Shown here one piece after another: positions 15,652 through 23,235 of a stretch of DNA of 27,258 bases (position 1 is its first letter; each line of letters opens with the position of its first letter). The stretch spans positions 1-27,258 of the forward strand of contig JAZQUR010000057.1 in NCBI GenBank assembly GCA_045631425.1, read 5' to 3'. The stretch is from Treponema_I sp045631425 (GTDB lineage: Bacteria > Spirochaetota > Spirochaetia > Treponematales > Treponemataceae). The translations under genes and the position numbers were made by a program. The notes beneath the pieces were generated by a model. It was given only the letters and a program-made list of their open reading frames with translations, made no database searches and was not told where the DNA came from.

Positions 15652-15924
15652 AGCTCATTTCCTTCCTTTTGTTCTTTTGATTTTTCATTTCGCGCCACCA
15701 TGCTCTCGAAGGGGCCTATTTTTATCCATCCCTAAAAATGTCAAAGATCTTGTCGACAACGAAACCTTCCCTAGCGTTACAACTGGGAAGTGTTGTCCTT
15801 GGTGAGAAAATTATTTATTGATTATTTGATTTTTTGCTTAATAGTTTGTCTCTTGGCGAATGCCGTTTGGTGATATACGATTAGATTTCTCTAACCGAAC
15901 TGATGACTAGCTACGCGATGCGGG
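15652..15924 (-). ncRNA. Structured leader or small RNA upstream of the HD-sigma-AAA cluster
   Basis: This stretch is visibly richer in G and C than its surroundings and is full of hairpins. Reading on the minus strand: CGGTTAGA-GAAA-TCTAATCG, an 8-pair stem with a GAAA tetraloop (15897-15878); a two-part stem GACAAC/GTTGTC with CTTCCC/GGGAAG (15797-15755); and ATTTTTA/TAAAAAT around an 8-base loop (15739-15718). A good promoter lies just before it. No known riboswitch or housekeeping RNA signature was recognised (not SRP, RNase P, 6S, tmRNA, or the common riboswitches I checked by eye). It could be a cis-acting leader of the HD gene or a free RNA. The plus strand has a short frame here that I do not accept as a gene. 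Confidence 0.5.
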
Positions 15925-15926
15925 AA

Positions 15927-15947
15927 AGTGAATATATCACATTCACT
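15927..15947. promoter_or_regulatory. Palindrome between -35 and -10 of the leader promoter
   Basis: AGTGAAT-N7-ATTCACT is a perfect 7-base dyad in the spacer of the promoter below and overlaps its -10 box, so it is well placed to be an operator. Confidence 0.45.
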
Positions 15948-15960
15948 ATTTTATAGTCAA
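15931..15960 (-). promoter_or_regulatory. Sigma-70 promoter of the leader/HD cluster
   Basis: On the minus strand TTGACT (15960-15955) and TATATT (15936-15931) are 18 bases apart. Transcription would begin near 15924. Confidence 0.6.
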
Positions 15961-16129
15961 TACTAATATTAAAAATTTTTTCATTTTTTTTATTCCTCCT
16001 TTTTATATTTATATAAAGTATTGAGTCACTAAAATTACCATTTTTCAACCTTGTAATTCGTTATATTATCTGATTTTACAAAAAATATTTTTTATAAAAT
16101 TTTCTTTTGATTTTTTTTTAAGAAAAAAT

Positions 16130-16157
16130 TTGACTTTTTCGCAGGGGAAATTATATT
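16130..16157 (+). promoter_or_regulatory. Shared-type promoter TTGACT-N16-TATATT, copy 1
   Basis: TTGACT at 16130-16135 and TATATT at 16152-16157 with a 16-base spacer, preceded by an A/T tract. ATG of the 58-residue gene follows 30 bases downstream. Nearly identical promoters occur at 18455 and 20195. Confidence 0.7.
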
Positions 16158-16187
16158 CATTCCACACAATTTTTTAGGAGATTTTAC

Positions 16188-16364
16188 ATGGATAAGAAAC
16201 TACGAGAATTAAAAAGAGCTTTGGATAATTTATCTAGTTCCTATGAAGAAGTTCCTCATTACGGAGGATATGTGTACAGTCATCATTCAAAAAACAACCT
16301 AGACCGTGAAATCGCACGAAGAATTGAAATAGCACTAAAGAAGAAAGGTGTGGTGGTGAGGTAG
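16188..16364 (+). CDS. Small basic protein, 58 aa
   Basis: A short gene well supported by its signals: AGGAG 8 bases before the ATG and a strong promoter behind that, with a hairpin after the stop. The product is basic and helical: MDKKLRELKRALDNLSSSYE, a Tyr/Gly/His middle (PHYGGYVYSHHS), then LDREIARRIEIALKKKG. Residues 38-54 form an amphipathic helix of the kind found at the end of small DNA-binding or antitoxin-like proteins, but no family is recognised. It converges on the nuclease-like gene at 16407. A role with the neighbouring nuclease pair is possible. Confidence 0.7.
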   Translation: MDKKLRELKRALDNLSSSYEEVPHYGGYVYSHHSKNNLDREIARRIEIALKKKGVVVR

Positions 16365-16378
16365 GAAGAAGGGGGAAT

Positions 16379-16399
16379 AAGCCCACGACTTGTGGGCTT
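16379..16399. terminator. Hairpin between convergent genes
   Basis: AAGCCCAC and GTGGGCTT form an 8-pair stem with a 5-base loop, 14 bases past the plus-strand stop and 7 bases past the minus-strand stop at 16407. T-runs are short on both sides. Confidence 0.6.
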
Positions 16400-16406
16400 T
16401 GAAATA

Positions 16407-17348
16407 TTATCGAATAGAAACCTCACGATATTCTAAAGTAATACCACATAGAGAATCGTTTAGTGTTTTAAGAAAATTTGTATCATTTCTATTTAGAGAT
16501 GATGGTCCAACAATAACAAGTTTTCCAATTTGATATTTGACCTTTAATAAATAATAATAATGCAAAATTTGACCTAATGCTTCTCTTATACATTCAGTTG
16601 CAGAAGGATAAGGCTTGACTTCAAATATCTCATATCTGTCATCTTGCTTTATAGCAACTAAATCAATCCTATATCCTAGTTTTTTAATATAGCTTTCAAG
16701 ATAAACATTTGCATATTCACCAGAGTTTTCTAATTCTTGTTTTAATCTATCCTGAATTTCTCCATGTATTGAATTAACTACTGTTGCTTTTTCATGACTT
16801 CGAGGTTCATAATGTATCGTTCTTACAACATTATTATTATCATTGTGCAAAAGTTCAATTTGGTTTATTGGTGTTATAATTGGACTGTTTTGAATTATTT
16901 GCCTTAGTTCTTCTCCAATTGCATTATGGAGTTTTTTTAGAAGTTTTTTTGCTTTTTGAACTATTTGATTATCATCTATGTTAATTCGATATTGTTCAGA
17001 AGTTATTCTTTTATGTCTATTTTCCCAAATCTCAAATTGTAAGTTATTATTATACCTTACAATTTGTTCAAAATTACTACAATTTCTGGCATTTTCAAAA
17101 TGAACTTCAAGACATAATGTATTTTTATCATGAAAAATAAATTCATAGTGACAGTCATTTGTTCCGATTATTTTATCTCTAGTTCCAATCCAAAACCATT
17201 TTGTTATGTTACTTTCTTCTGGGTAATTCACAACAAAGATAGATTCTTTTTGAAGCTGCTTTTTTATGTTTATCAAAATTTCTGTTTGTCGATTCATATA
17301 TGTATTCTCTTTGTGTAAAATTTTATCATACAGAATTTTACTAATCAT
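16407..17348 (-). CDS. PD-(D/E)xK nuclease-like protein with QxxxY motif, 313 aa
   Basis: The C-terminal third shows a restriction-endonuclease fold: a helix, RIDLVAI with Asp229, a hairpin, IFEVK with Glu243 and Lys245, then ALGQILHYYYLL, which fits the QxxxY motif of RecB-like nucleases, and a final KLVIVG strand. Residues 20-130 form a separate domain (FVVNYPEESNITKWFWIGTRDK, then LCLEVHFENARNC) that I do not recognise and that may bind a ligand or DNA. The start at 17348 overlaps the stop of the upstream gene by 8 bases (ATGATTAG), which implies coupling. An internal ATG at residue 18 is an alternative. With the gene upstream it makes a nuclease pair. Restriction or defence is likely but inferred. 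Confidence 0.75.
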   Translation of the reverse strand: MISKILYDKILHKENTYMNRQTEILINIKKQLQKESIFVVNYPEESNITKWFWIGTRDKIIGTNDCHYEFIFHDKNTLCLEVHFENARNCSNFEQIVRYNNNLQFEIWENRHKRITSEQYRINIDDNQIVQKAKKLLKKLHNAIGEELRQIIQNSPIITPINQIELLHNDNNNVVRTIHYEPRSHEKATVVNSIHGEIQDRLKQELENSGEYANVYLESYIKKLGYRIDLVAIKQDDRYEIFEVKPYPSATECIREALGQILHYYYLLKVKYQIGKLVIVGPSSLNRNDTNFLKTLNDSLCGITLEYREVSIR

Positions 17349-18342
17349 TAAATTTTTTTCTTATGCTAGTTAAGTAATTATTCAAATATTGTATAAGTTC
17401 GCTAGCTATTTCAAAATTATTATAAGTTTGTAATGAAAATATTTTCAAATATAATTCATTATCGGCATCGTGTACTTCATCACATTTTTTTTTATTAAAT
17501 CTCTCATTAATTATTTCCGATTTTCTTTCGTATGCTTTGCTCGTTACATATAAATATGCATCTCCAGTTTCTATAGAAATTCCAATTGATATTTTATCGA
17601 TATTTTCAAAATTCTTTAAGCTGCCACTCCAACCAAACCATATAGATTCAGACTTAAATACTTCACTATAGTATTCTTGTTCTATACTTTGATCAATTGA
17701 ATTAATGATTTCATTTTGTATTAATGCTGCTGAAAATATGCAGAGTTTAGTAGTAATATCAAGAATAGAATTTTTTTCTTCTCCTTCGTCTAATCCCTCT
17801 ACACGACTTTCAATAATTTTAATAAAATCATCATCAGAATTTGTTTTTTTTAGAAACTCAAGAATTTCTGTCCAATATAGATAAGCAACGTTCTTCCCTT
17901 TACATGCATTAGTTAAATCATAGTTTTCATTACAAACAACATATAAAAGTTTATGTTCTTTATCATTTAAGAAATTTTTATAACCATAGTATTGATATTG
18001 TTTATTGCCTTTTTTTTCATTTGATGTACATTTATAATAATTTTTAAATTTACCATTTACTTTCACATGTTTTGCACCATCTTGTTTTTCAAAATCGGTT
18101 AATGGAGTGCTCATCCTTGTTTTTACTTCAACATAAAGTTTTCCATCATTCCCTGTAGCATCTGGACAGCCATATTGTGGTTCATTTTTATTGTTTGACC
18201 CAGTAAATTCGATTTCATTACTTATATTATTTACAGTAGTATTAAATTTAGCTGCAATAAGTTCTCTAAAAGCTTCTGATCTATTATAAAGTTTTACAAA
18301 AATAAATTCTGTAATAAAATCTTCATCTCTTTGAACACCCAT
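17341..18342 (-). CDS. Second PD-(D/E)xK nuclease-like protein, 333 aa
   Basis: The N-terminal domain has the nuclease signature D61 (in GCPDATGND) followed after ten residues by E72-V-K74 (YVEVKTR), the typical Asp and E-x-K pair on adjacent strands, then KLLYVVC as the next strand and a YLYWTEIL motif. The second half (about 190-333) is helical with one strand-rich segment (SIWFGWSGSLKNFENIDKISIGI) and is not recognised. ATG at 18342 is chosen over an upstream in-frame start because GGGGG lies 7 bases before it. The gene overlaps the next nuclease-like gene by 8 bases. It is divergent from the ABC-type ATPase gene at 18528, which has a promoter of its own. Confidence 0.72.
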   Translation of the reverse strand: MGVQRDEDFITEFIFVKLYNRSEAFRELIAAKFNTTVNNISNEIEFTGSNNKNEPQYGCPDATGNDGKLYVEVKTRMSTPLTDFEKQDGAKHVKVNGKFKNYYKCTSNEKKGNKQYQYYGYKNFLNDKEHKLLYVVCNENYDLTNACKGKNVAYLYWTEILEFLKKTNSDDDFIKIIESRVEGLDEGEEKNSILDITTKLCIFSAALIQNEIINSIDQSIEQEYYSEVFKSESIWFGWSGSLKNFENIDKISIGISIETGDAYLYVTSKAYERKSEIINERFNKKKCDEVHDADNELYLKIFSLQTYNNFEIASELIQYLNNYLTSIRKKFND

Positions 18343-18426
18343 ATGTTTCCCCCTGATTAATGATTGGTACAATTGTCATTGTAACATTAGAATAATACAA
18401 ACACAACAAATTTATTCTCCCCATCA

Positions 18427-18436
18427 CCCTACCCTA
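18427..18436 (+). repeat. CCCTACCCTA motif, copy 1
   Basis: A C-rich direct repeat in an AT-rich intergenic space upstream of the ATPase promoter. Similar motifs occur at 20105, 26249 and 26950, all on the plus strand. Confidence 0.5.
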
Positions 18437-18454
18437 AAAAATCCCACAAAAAAT

Positions 18455-18482
18455 TTGACTTTCTCTCATACAAGGTTATATT
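18455..18482 (+). promoter_or_regulatory. Shared-type promoter TTGACT-N16-TATATT, copy 2
   Basis: TTGACT at 18455-18460, TATATT at 18477-18482, spacer 16. It drives the ATPase gene, whose ATG is 46 bases downstream. Confidence 0.7.
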
Positions 18483-18527
18483 CATTAACACAGGTTTTGA
18501 ATGATTAATTTAGCAAGGAGAAAAAAT

Positions 18528-19400
18528 ATGGTTTACTTAAAAGAGTTTAAATTTCCAAGTAAATCCGATGAGTCTTATTTTTGTGACGGGGAAAGAGATA
18601 TAAAAGGAAACATCAAAAAAAACCAAATGACTTGTTTCAATACTTTATACCCATTTCGAATTTTATCTAAAATAGGATTTGAAGAAATCTATTGTGATAC
18701 ACCAATTACAATCCTTTATGGAGGAAATGGTTCTGGCAAAACAACAGTATTAAATGTAATTGCAGAAAAACTAAAACTTCAGAGAACTGCTCTTTTCAAT
18801 AAAACTCCATTTTTTATAGATTATTTGAAATATTGCAAAGTAAAAAAAAATACAATACCAGAAGACAGTAAGGTAATTACAAGTGATGACGTTTTCAATT
18901 ATATGTTTAATGTACGAGCAACAAATCAAGAAATAGACTTTGAACGAGACCGCTTATTTGAAGAATATAATAATGAATGGGGTAGGAGAGAATTTATTTT
19001 CAGTAATAATATGGAAAAATATGATAAAATAATAATAATTCCAAGAAAGTGGACAAAATCTCACTATGTAAATCAAAATCTCATGAAAAATGTCAAAACT
19101 GGCTCAAACGGAGAAAGTGCTTTAAGTTATTTTCACGAAAAAATAGAGGATGATAAATTGTATCTTCTAGATGAACCTGAAAACAGTTTATCCCCAGAAA
19201 ATCAAATTAAATTAGCTGAGTATATAGAAAATGCTGCCTGGGCTTGTGGATGCCAATTTATTATCGCAACACACTCGCCTTTTTTACTAGGTATGAAACG
19301 TAGTAAAATTTATGACTTAAATTCTAATCCAGTTGATGTTAAAAGTTTTAATGAATTGCCAATAATTCAAACCTATAAAAAATTCTTTGAAGAACATTAA
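18528..19400 (+). CDS. ABC/SMC-type ATPase (AAA family), 290 aa
   Basis: All ABC-type ATPase motifs are present: Walker A GGNGSGKTT (65-73), signature SNGES (193-197), Walker B KLYLLDEPE (210-218) with the catalytic Glu, D-loop NSLSP, and switch His in ATHSPFLL (H249). There are no membrane segments, and the insert between Walker A and the signature is short, so it is a soluble ATPase related to the AAA_21/OLD-like group and not a transporter subunit. AGGAG lies 7 bases before the ATG at 18528, which decides the start over an upstream in-frame ATG. It is followed after 63 bases by a phospholipase-D-type nuclease gene on the same strand, and nuclease-like genes lie divergently upstream. ATPase plus nuclease is a common pattern in defence loci. 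Confidence 0.88.
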   Translation: MVYLKEFKFPSKSDESYFCDGERDIKGNIKKNQMTCFNTLYPFRILSKIGFEEIYCDTPITILYGGNGSGKTTVLNVIAEKLKLQRTALFNKTPFFIDYLKYCKVKKNTIPEDSKVITSDDVFNYMFNVRATNQEIDFERDRLFEEYNNEWGRREFIFSNNMEKYDKIIIIPRKWTKSHYVNQNLMKNVKTGSNGESALSYFHEKIEDDKLYLLDEPENSLSPENQIKLAEYIENAAWACGCQFIIATHSPFLLGMKRSKIYDLNSNPVDVKSFNELPIIQTYKKFFEEH

Positions 19401-19463
19401 ATTATATATTTCGGATTTGAAAAAAATGGGTCTAAATATCCACTACACTTGAAAAGTTGATAT

Positions 19464-20051
19464 ATGGGAAAATATAATAGTCTTACTATGAAGCAAAAAA
19501 ATAAAATGATAGAACCAAAATCTCCAGTTCCAGAAAACCTGTATATTGCAAATGAGCAGCACTATGAACAAGTAATCGAACGCATAAAAAATGTGAAGAA
19601 AACCCTCTGGATTGGTACTGCTGATATAAAAGACTTATATGTGAAAGATAAACGGGGAACGAAACCTCTTTTAGAAGTACTTTCTGACTTAGCAAAATCA
19701 GGAGTTGAAATTCGCTTAATCCATGCAAAAGAACCAGGTCCCGCTTTCCGAGAAGATTTTGATAAATATCCAGCGCTTATCGAAGGGATGGAAAGAGTTA
19801 TTTGCCCACGAGTTCACTTTAAAATCATTGTATTTGATTTGAAAGTTGCCTACGTTGGTTCTGCAAATCTCACAGGTGCAGGACTGGGGATGAAAGGAGA
19901 AAATACACGGAACTTTGAAGCAGGCGTTTTAAGCAGTAACAAGGAATTCGTAAAAAATGCAGCTAACCAATTTGATAATGTATGGATGGGTTCCCACTGT
20001 AAAAATTGTAAAAGAAAGAGATTTTGTGGCGACCCGATTAATGACGCATAA
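19464..20051 (+). CDS. Phospholipase-D superfamily nuclease-like protein, 195 aa
   Basis: A single HKD motif is present: H118-x-K120-x4-D125-x6-GSAN (132-135), followed by Glu152, which completes the superfamily active site. Proteins with one HKD motif, such as the nucleases Nuc and BfiI, work as dimers and cut DNA or RNA phosphodiesters. The N-terminal part (LWIGTADIKDLYV, then GVEIRLIHA) is the expected first half of the fold. The C-terminus carries HCKNCKRKRFC, a Cys cluster that could hold a metal ion. The ribosome-binding site is poor, and ATGs at 19488 and 19506 are possible starts. It is probably in one unit with the ATPase at 18528. Nuclease activity is inferred from the motif, and the lipid-hydrolase alternative is less likely. 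Confidence 0.82.
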   Translation: MGKYNSLTMKQKNKMIEPKSPVPENLYIANEQHYEQVIERIKNVKKTLWIGTADIKDLYVKDKRGTKPLLEVLSDLAKSGVEIRLIHAKEPGPAFREDFDKYPALIEGMERVICPRVHFKIIVFDLKVAYVGSANLTGAGLGMKGENTRNFEAGVLSSNKEFVKNAANQFDNVWMGSHCKNCKRKRFCGDPINDA

Positions 20052-20104
20052 ATTTATGCAATGGAGTTTTCCGAAAAAATTACTTTCATTCCCTAATTGT
20101 TACA

Positions 20105-20114
20105 CCCTACCCTA
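20105..20114 (+). repeat. CCCTACCCTA motif, copy 2
   Basis: Same C-rich motif, 53 bases after the stop of the phospholipase-D-type gene. Confidence 0.5.
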
Positions 20115-20194
20115 TCATCCGCATTACCAATTTGACAGTTTTTCACTATCACGAATAAAATAAAAGCACAACCTCAAATTTTTTTTCATAAAAT

Positions 20195-20222
20195 TTGACT
20201 TTTGAAAAACTGCAGTTATATT
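20195..20222 (+). promoter_or_regulatory. Shared-type promoter TTGACT-N16-TATATT, copy 3
   Basis: TTGACT at 20195-20200, TATATT at 20217-20222, spacer 16. It drives the run 20256-23182. Confidence 0.7.
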
Positions 20223-20255
20223 AATCAAAACATATTTTCAAAATAGGAGAACCAA

Positions 20256-20885
20256 ATGAGAAATAATCCACAAGAATTCTATAATGTTACTCAACATACA
20301 CTTGAAAAAGCAAAAATATTTGAAATCCAAGAAAGAGTATGTGACTATTTAGATTATGTTGTGATTTATGATTGTCTAGACAACGCAAAATTACTTATCG
20401 AGGAATACAAAAACAAGAAAACTGTCTGCATTATTGGATGTAGTGAAAATCCTGATTTAGTAGATGATGATACAAAACTTTCCTACGACCTATACTGTTC
20501 TCATCCATGTTCTGAAGAAGACTTAGAATCTTTGGTGGATTTCTTACTTTCCGTACGAACAGGAGATACTCACGGCGATCCAGAAGATGTAAAACAGTTT
20601 CGCATAAGCGACACAAATAACGCCTTTTCAATAAAACACTTTAACGGGGCAAACTTAAAAAAAATCACCAAAAATCTTACAAAATTGATTAATGAAAACA
20701 CAACACAACATTCTTCATATCAAAATATTTATGCAAGTATTTTTTCTAAAAAAATAAAATTAGAAGAGGTAGACAATTTGCTTTCAGCCATATATCAAGA
20801 GTTCGGAGATGAAATTTCACTTCTATTCACAACAGTTGAAGACAAATCTTCTACTTCTACAAAAATCATCTTTTTATGTGCATAA
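20256..20885 (+). CDS. Hypothetical protein, 209 aa
   Basis: AGGAG 7 bases before the ATG and the promoter at 20195 support the gene. The protein is acidic and soluble, with no signal peptide. The first half has an alternating strand/helix pattern (YVVIYDCLDNAKLLIEEYKNKKTVCIIGCS). The end (LEEVDNLLSAIYQEFGDEISLLFTTVEDKSSTSTKIIFLCA) has the helix-strand-strand shape seen at the end of FtsZ/tubulin-like C-terminal domains, but the match is weak and no GTP-binding motif is visible. I would not name it on this basis. It leads the run of three plus-strand genes up to 23182. Confidence 0.72.
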   Translation: MRNNPQEFYNVTQHTLEKAKIFEIQERVCDYLDYVVIYDCLDNAKLLIEEYKNKKTVCIIGCSENPDLVDDDTKLSYDLYCSHPCSEEDLESLVDFLLSVRTGDTHGDPEDVKQFRISDTNNAFSIKHFNGANLKKITKNLTKLINENTTQHSSYQNIYASIFSKKIKLEEVDNLLSAIYQEFGDEISLLFTTVEDKSSTSTKIIFLCA

Positions 20886-20909
20886 ATCGTTTTCAAAAAG
20901 GGCTTCAAT

Positions 20910-21362
20910 ATGGAAGAAAAAATTCACATAGATGAATATGGTGAAAAAACTTTTGTTGTATACGACGACACAGGAAAGGAATTGTATCAGAAATATCCAT
21001 CTGGTGGAGATGAAGAAGTTATCGTCGAAAGCGTTTATCACAAAAATCAACTTGTAAGCAAAGTTACATATTTTGCCTACGGAATATCAGTTTTTGGAAC
21101 AGAATCTTTAGATGGAACTTTTTACAAAGAATTCACTTTCGGAGGGAAACAAGAAGGATATTGGCTAAGTGAACTCCATCGAGAAAATTATGTTAATGGG
21201 AAAAAAGTTTACGAATATTATGATGGCGATGAAGAATGGTTTGACTATGATTCCAATGGCAATTTAATTCATTCTACGGATTAAGATGGTAACAAAAAAA
21301 ATTATGAGTATGATTCTTTTGGAAACTTAACTCGAATAAAAAAGCAGGCAGGAAGTAAATGA
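20910..21362 (+). pseudogene. YD/RHS-like repeat protein interrupted by an in-frame stop
   Basis: The frame from ATG at 20910 gives 124 residues and ends at TAA (21282-21284). The repeat pattern continues in the same frame after the stop: the last units before it read YYDGDEEWFDYDSNGNLIHSTD, and the codons after it read DGNKKNYEYDSFGNLTRI. A second stop, TGA at 21360-21362, overlaps the ATG of the next gene as ATGA, the classic coupled arrangement. So a gene of about 150 codons seems to have lost its last 25 residues to a nonsense change. YD repeats bind or encapsulate partners in RHS-like proteins. This one is very short and has no export signal. The 124-residue product may still be made. 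A sequencing error or readthrough cannot be excluded. Confidence 0.72.
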
Positions 21363-23182
21363 CAGAATATCAATACTTTATCGACAATCAAAATTGTTTA
21401 TGGCTTCCAAGTAATTCAGAAGAAATTTCCGAAGAAGTCATAAATCAATTATCACTCATAATCGATAACACAAACACCACCCCAAAATCACTTTATTTAA
21501 ACCATTCTGTTTTTATGGATAAATACGAGAATCCAGATGTTATCATTCCAAATGATACGGAAGCTTTCTACTATCGTATCACCTTTAAAAACTGCATTAA
21601 GCGGATTTATATTCCTGCTTCTGTAGAAAAAATTACAGTTAGCCCAAGTTCTGATTTTTACGTGGATGAACATTCTGTGGAATTTGTGGTTTCGGAAAAA
21701 AACAAAAATTTTGTTAGCGTAAACGGCAGCATTTATACAAAAGATTTTAAAACCCTAGTTTATAGCGCTCAAAAAAAAGGAACACCTTTTTTACTCGACC
21801 CAAGATGTGAAGAAATTGCAGATAGCGCCAAACTTTTTGTTGATAAAAAACTCACATTTGACATCAGTTATCCAAAAGTTCTTCCAAATTTGAAAACTAT
21901 CAATTTTAGAGGGATAATTTCAAAATCGACCAAATTGAAAATTCCAGAAGGAGTTGAAAAACTAAAAAAGGGATTTTGGTTTATAACAAAGCCTTATGCA
22001 AAAACTGTTCTATATATTCCCTCAACAGTAAATGAAATCGAAAAAAATCCCGTTTCAAGATATAAAGTAAGCAAAAAAAACAAAGCCTACACATCCTACA
22101 AAAATGATTTATATTCGACAAATTACAAAACCTTCTATGCCGGGGATAAAAAACATTTGAAAATCAAAAATGGATGTGAAGAAGTTTATCTTTCTGGTGC
22201 AGATTGCGAAACTATTTTTTTACCAAAATCTGTAAAAAACATTTACGAATTAGACTCAAATCAAGAAAACATTAGATTTGTCGTAAATCAAGAAAATCCT
22301 TATTTTTCTGAATATAAAGGCTCTCTTTACACAAAGGATTTTGAAACCTTGTTATTTTTGCACTTAGTCAAAAACGGAAGTTTTCATGATATTCACATAC
22401 ATCCCGACTGTAAAAAAATCCATTCCGATGTAGGTATCAAAAAATACAGAACGCGGATTGGAAAAGTTTTCCCAGGAAATCTTTTTTTAACTGAAGAACA
22501 AATCAAATCTTTCAAAAATCAGATTTTCAAAACATCTCTATGTGAAAGAGTTCCTATTGAAATTCAAAATTTCACAATGGAAAAGATTAGAAATAGCATT
22601 CATGACGAAACTGTTCGTTTTGGGCTTTCTGGCATAGAAATTGATAAAAACACTGTTCTCTCCGACAATTTTCTTCTATTAAATTGCAATAATGATAAAT
22701 CCCATATCACAAAGCCATGCTTTTATCAAAAAGAAGATTTTGAAGATGCCAAAGATTTCCTTCAAGAGGAATGGAATGGGATTCTCATGGACTGTAAAAT
22801 CAAAGATATAATCGAGAAACTAAACGCTCAAAAATATAAGACACGAGCTTGCTGTTCTGGACACATTCTACATGCGGAGCAAATTTTTTCAAACGAAGGA
22901 TTTGTTGGAAATGTTTTAAGCCGAAAACCATACGGAACAATTTGCCAAGGATATATTTACTTTGATTGTATTCCACAGCACTTCAAAAAAATGTTTAAGA
23001 AACTCCCAAATATATCCCAAGAAAAGTTACGAAAAAGGATAGAAACTTCATACACAGAACCTGTTTTCTTTTTTAGCACTGATAAAAAACGAGCAAAATC
23101 TTTCCTTGATTTTTACTATATAAATACAATCCAAGAACAGACAAAAGTTTTTGATATGTTAAGAGAGAAAATCACTCAGTAA
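21359..23182 (+). CDS. BspA-like leucine-rich repeat protein with C-terminal CCSGH domain, 607 aa
   Basis: Residues 1-370 hold degenerate LRR_5 (BspA-type) repeats, seen as IYIPASVEKI, LYIPSTVNEI and IFLPKSVKNI with the linking pattern FVVSEKNKNFVSVNGSIYTKDFKTLVY, repeated as FVVNQENPYFSEYKGSLYTKDFETLLF. BspA proteins are usually exported adhesins, but no signal peptide is present, so this one should be cytoplasmic. Residues 470-600 form a separate domain with IIEKLNAQKYKTRACCSGH (Cys498 to His502), then GYIYFD. A compact Cys-Ser-Gly-His turn of this kind recurs in small uncharacterised proteins and recalls TYW3-like folds, but I cannot name it firmly. The start overlaps the stop of the disrupted YD gene. 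The gene is followed by the hpt terminator on the other strand. Confidence 0.82.
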   Translation: MTEYQYFIDNQNCLWLPSNSEEISEEVINQLSLIIDNTNTTPKSLYLNHSVFMDKYENPDVIIPNDTEAFYYRITFKNCIKRIYIPASVEKITVSPSSDFYVDEHSVEFVVSEKNKNFVSVNGSIYTKDFKTLVYSAQKKGTPFLLDPRCEEIADSAKLFVDKKLTFDISYPKVLPNLKTINFRGIISKSTKLKIPEGVEKLKKGFWFITKPYAKTVLYIPSTVNEIEKNPVSRYKVSKKNKAYTSYKNDLYSTNYKTFYAGDKKHLKIKNGCEEVYLSGADCETIFLPKSVKNIYELDSNQENIRFVVNQENPYFSEYKGSLYTKDFETLLFLHLVKNGSFHDIHIHPDCKKIHSDVGIKKYRTRIGKVFPGNLFLTEEQIKSFKNQIFKTSLCERVPIEIQNFTMEKIRNSIHDETVRFGLSGIEIDKNTVLSDNFLLLNCNNDKSHITKPCFYQKEDFEDAKDFLQEEWNGILMDCKIKDIIEKLNAQKYKTRACCSGHILHAEQIFSNEGFVGNVLSRKPYGTICQGYIYFDCIPQHFKKMFKKLPNISQEKLRKRIETSYTEPVFFFSTDKKRAKSFLDFYYINTIQEQTKVFDMLREKITQ

Positions 23183-23211
23183 AAAAACGGGCTCCCAACC
23201 ATGAGAGCCCG
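23181..23211 (-). terminator. Rho-independent terminator of hpt
   Basis: CGGGCTC (23188-23194) and GAGCCCG (23205-23211) form a GC-rich 7-pair stem. On the minus strand it is followed by seven T. It lies 25 bases past the hpt stop at 23236. On the plus strand it may also mark the end of the LRR gene. Confidence 0.88.
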
Positions 23212-23235
23212 CGCATTCTATTTATAAGCAATTTC

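Noticed and set aside
15677..15805. Short plus-strand frame ending SVTTGKCCPW, peptide- or bacteriocin-like
   Set aside because: It has no ATG and no ribosome-binding site, and it overlaps the hairpins of the minus-strand leader. It is more likely a by-product of a structured element.
15690..15960. tRNA, tmRNA, SRP or RNase P RNA
   Set aside because: No T-loop, CCA end, tag frame, or SRP/RNase P core motif could be found.
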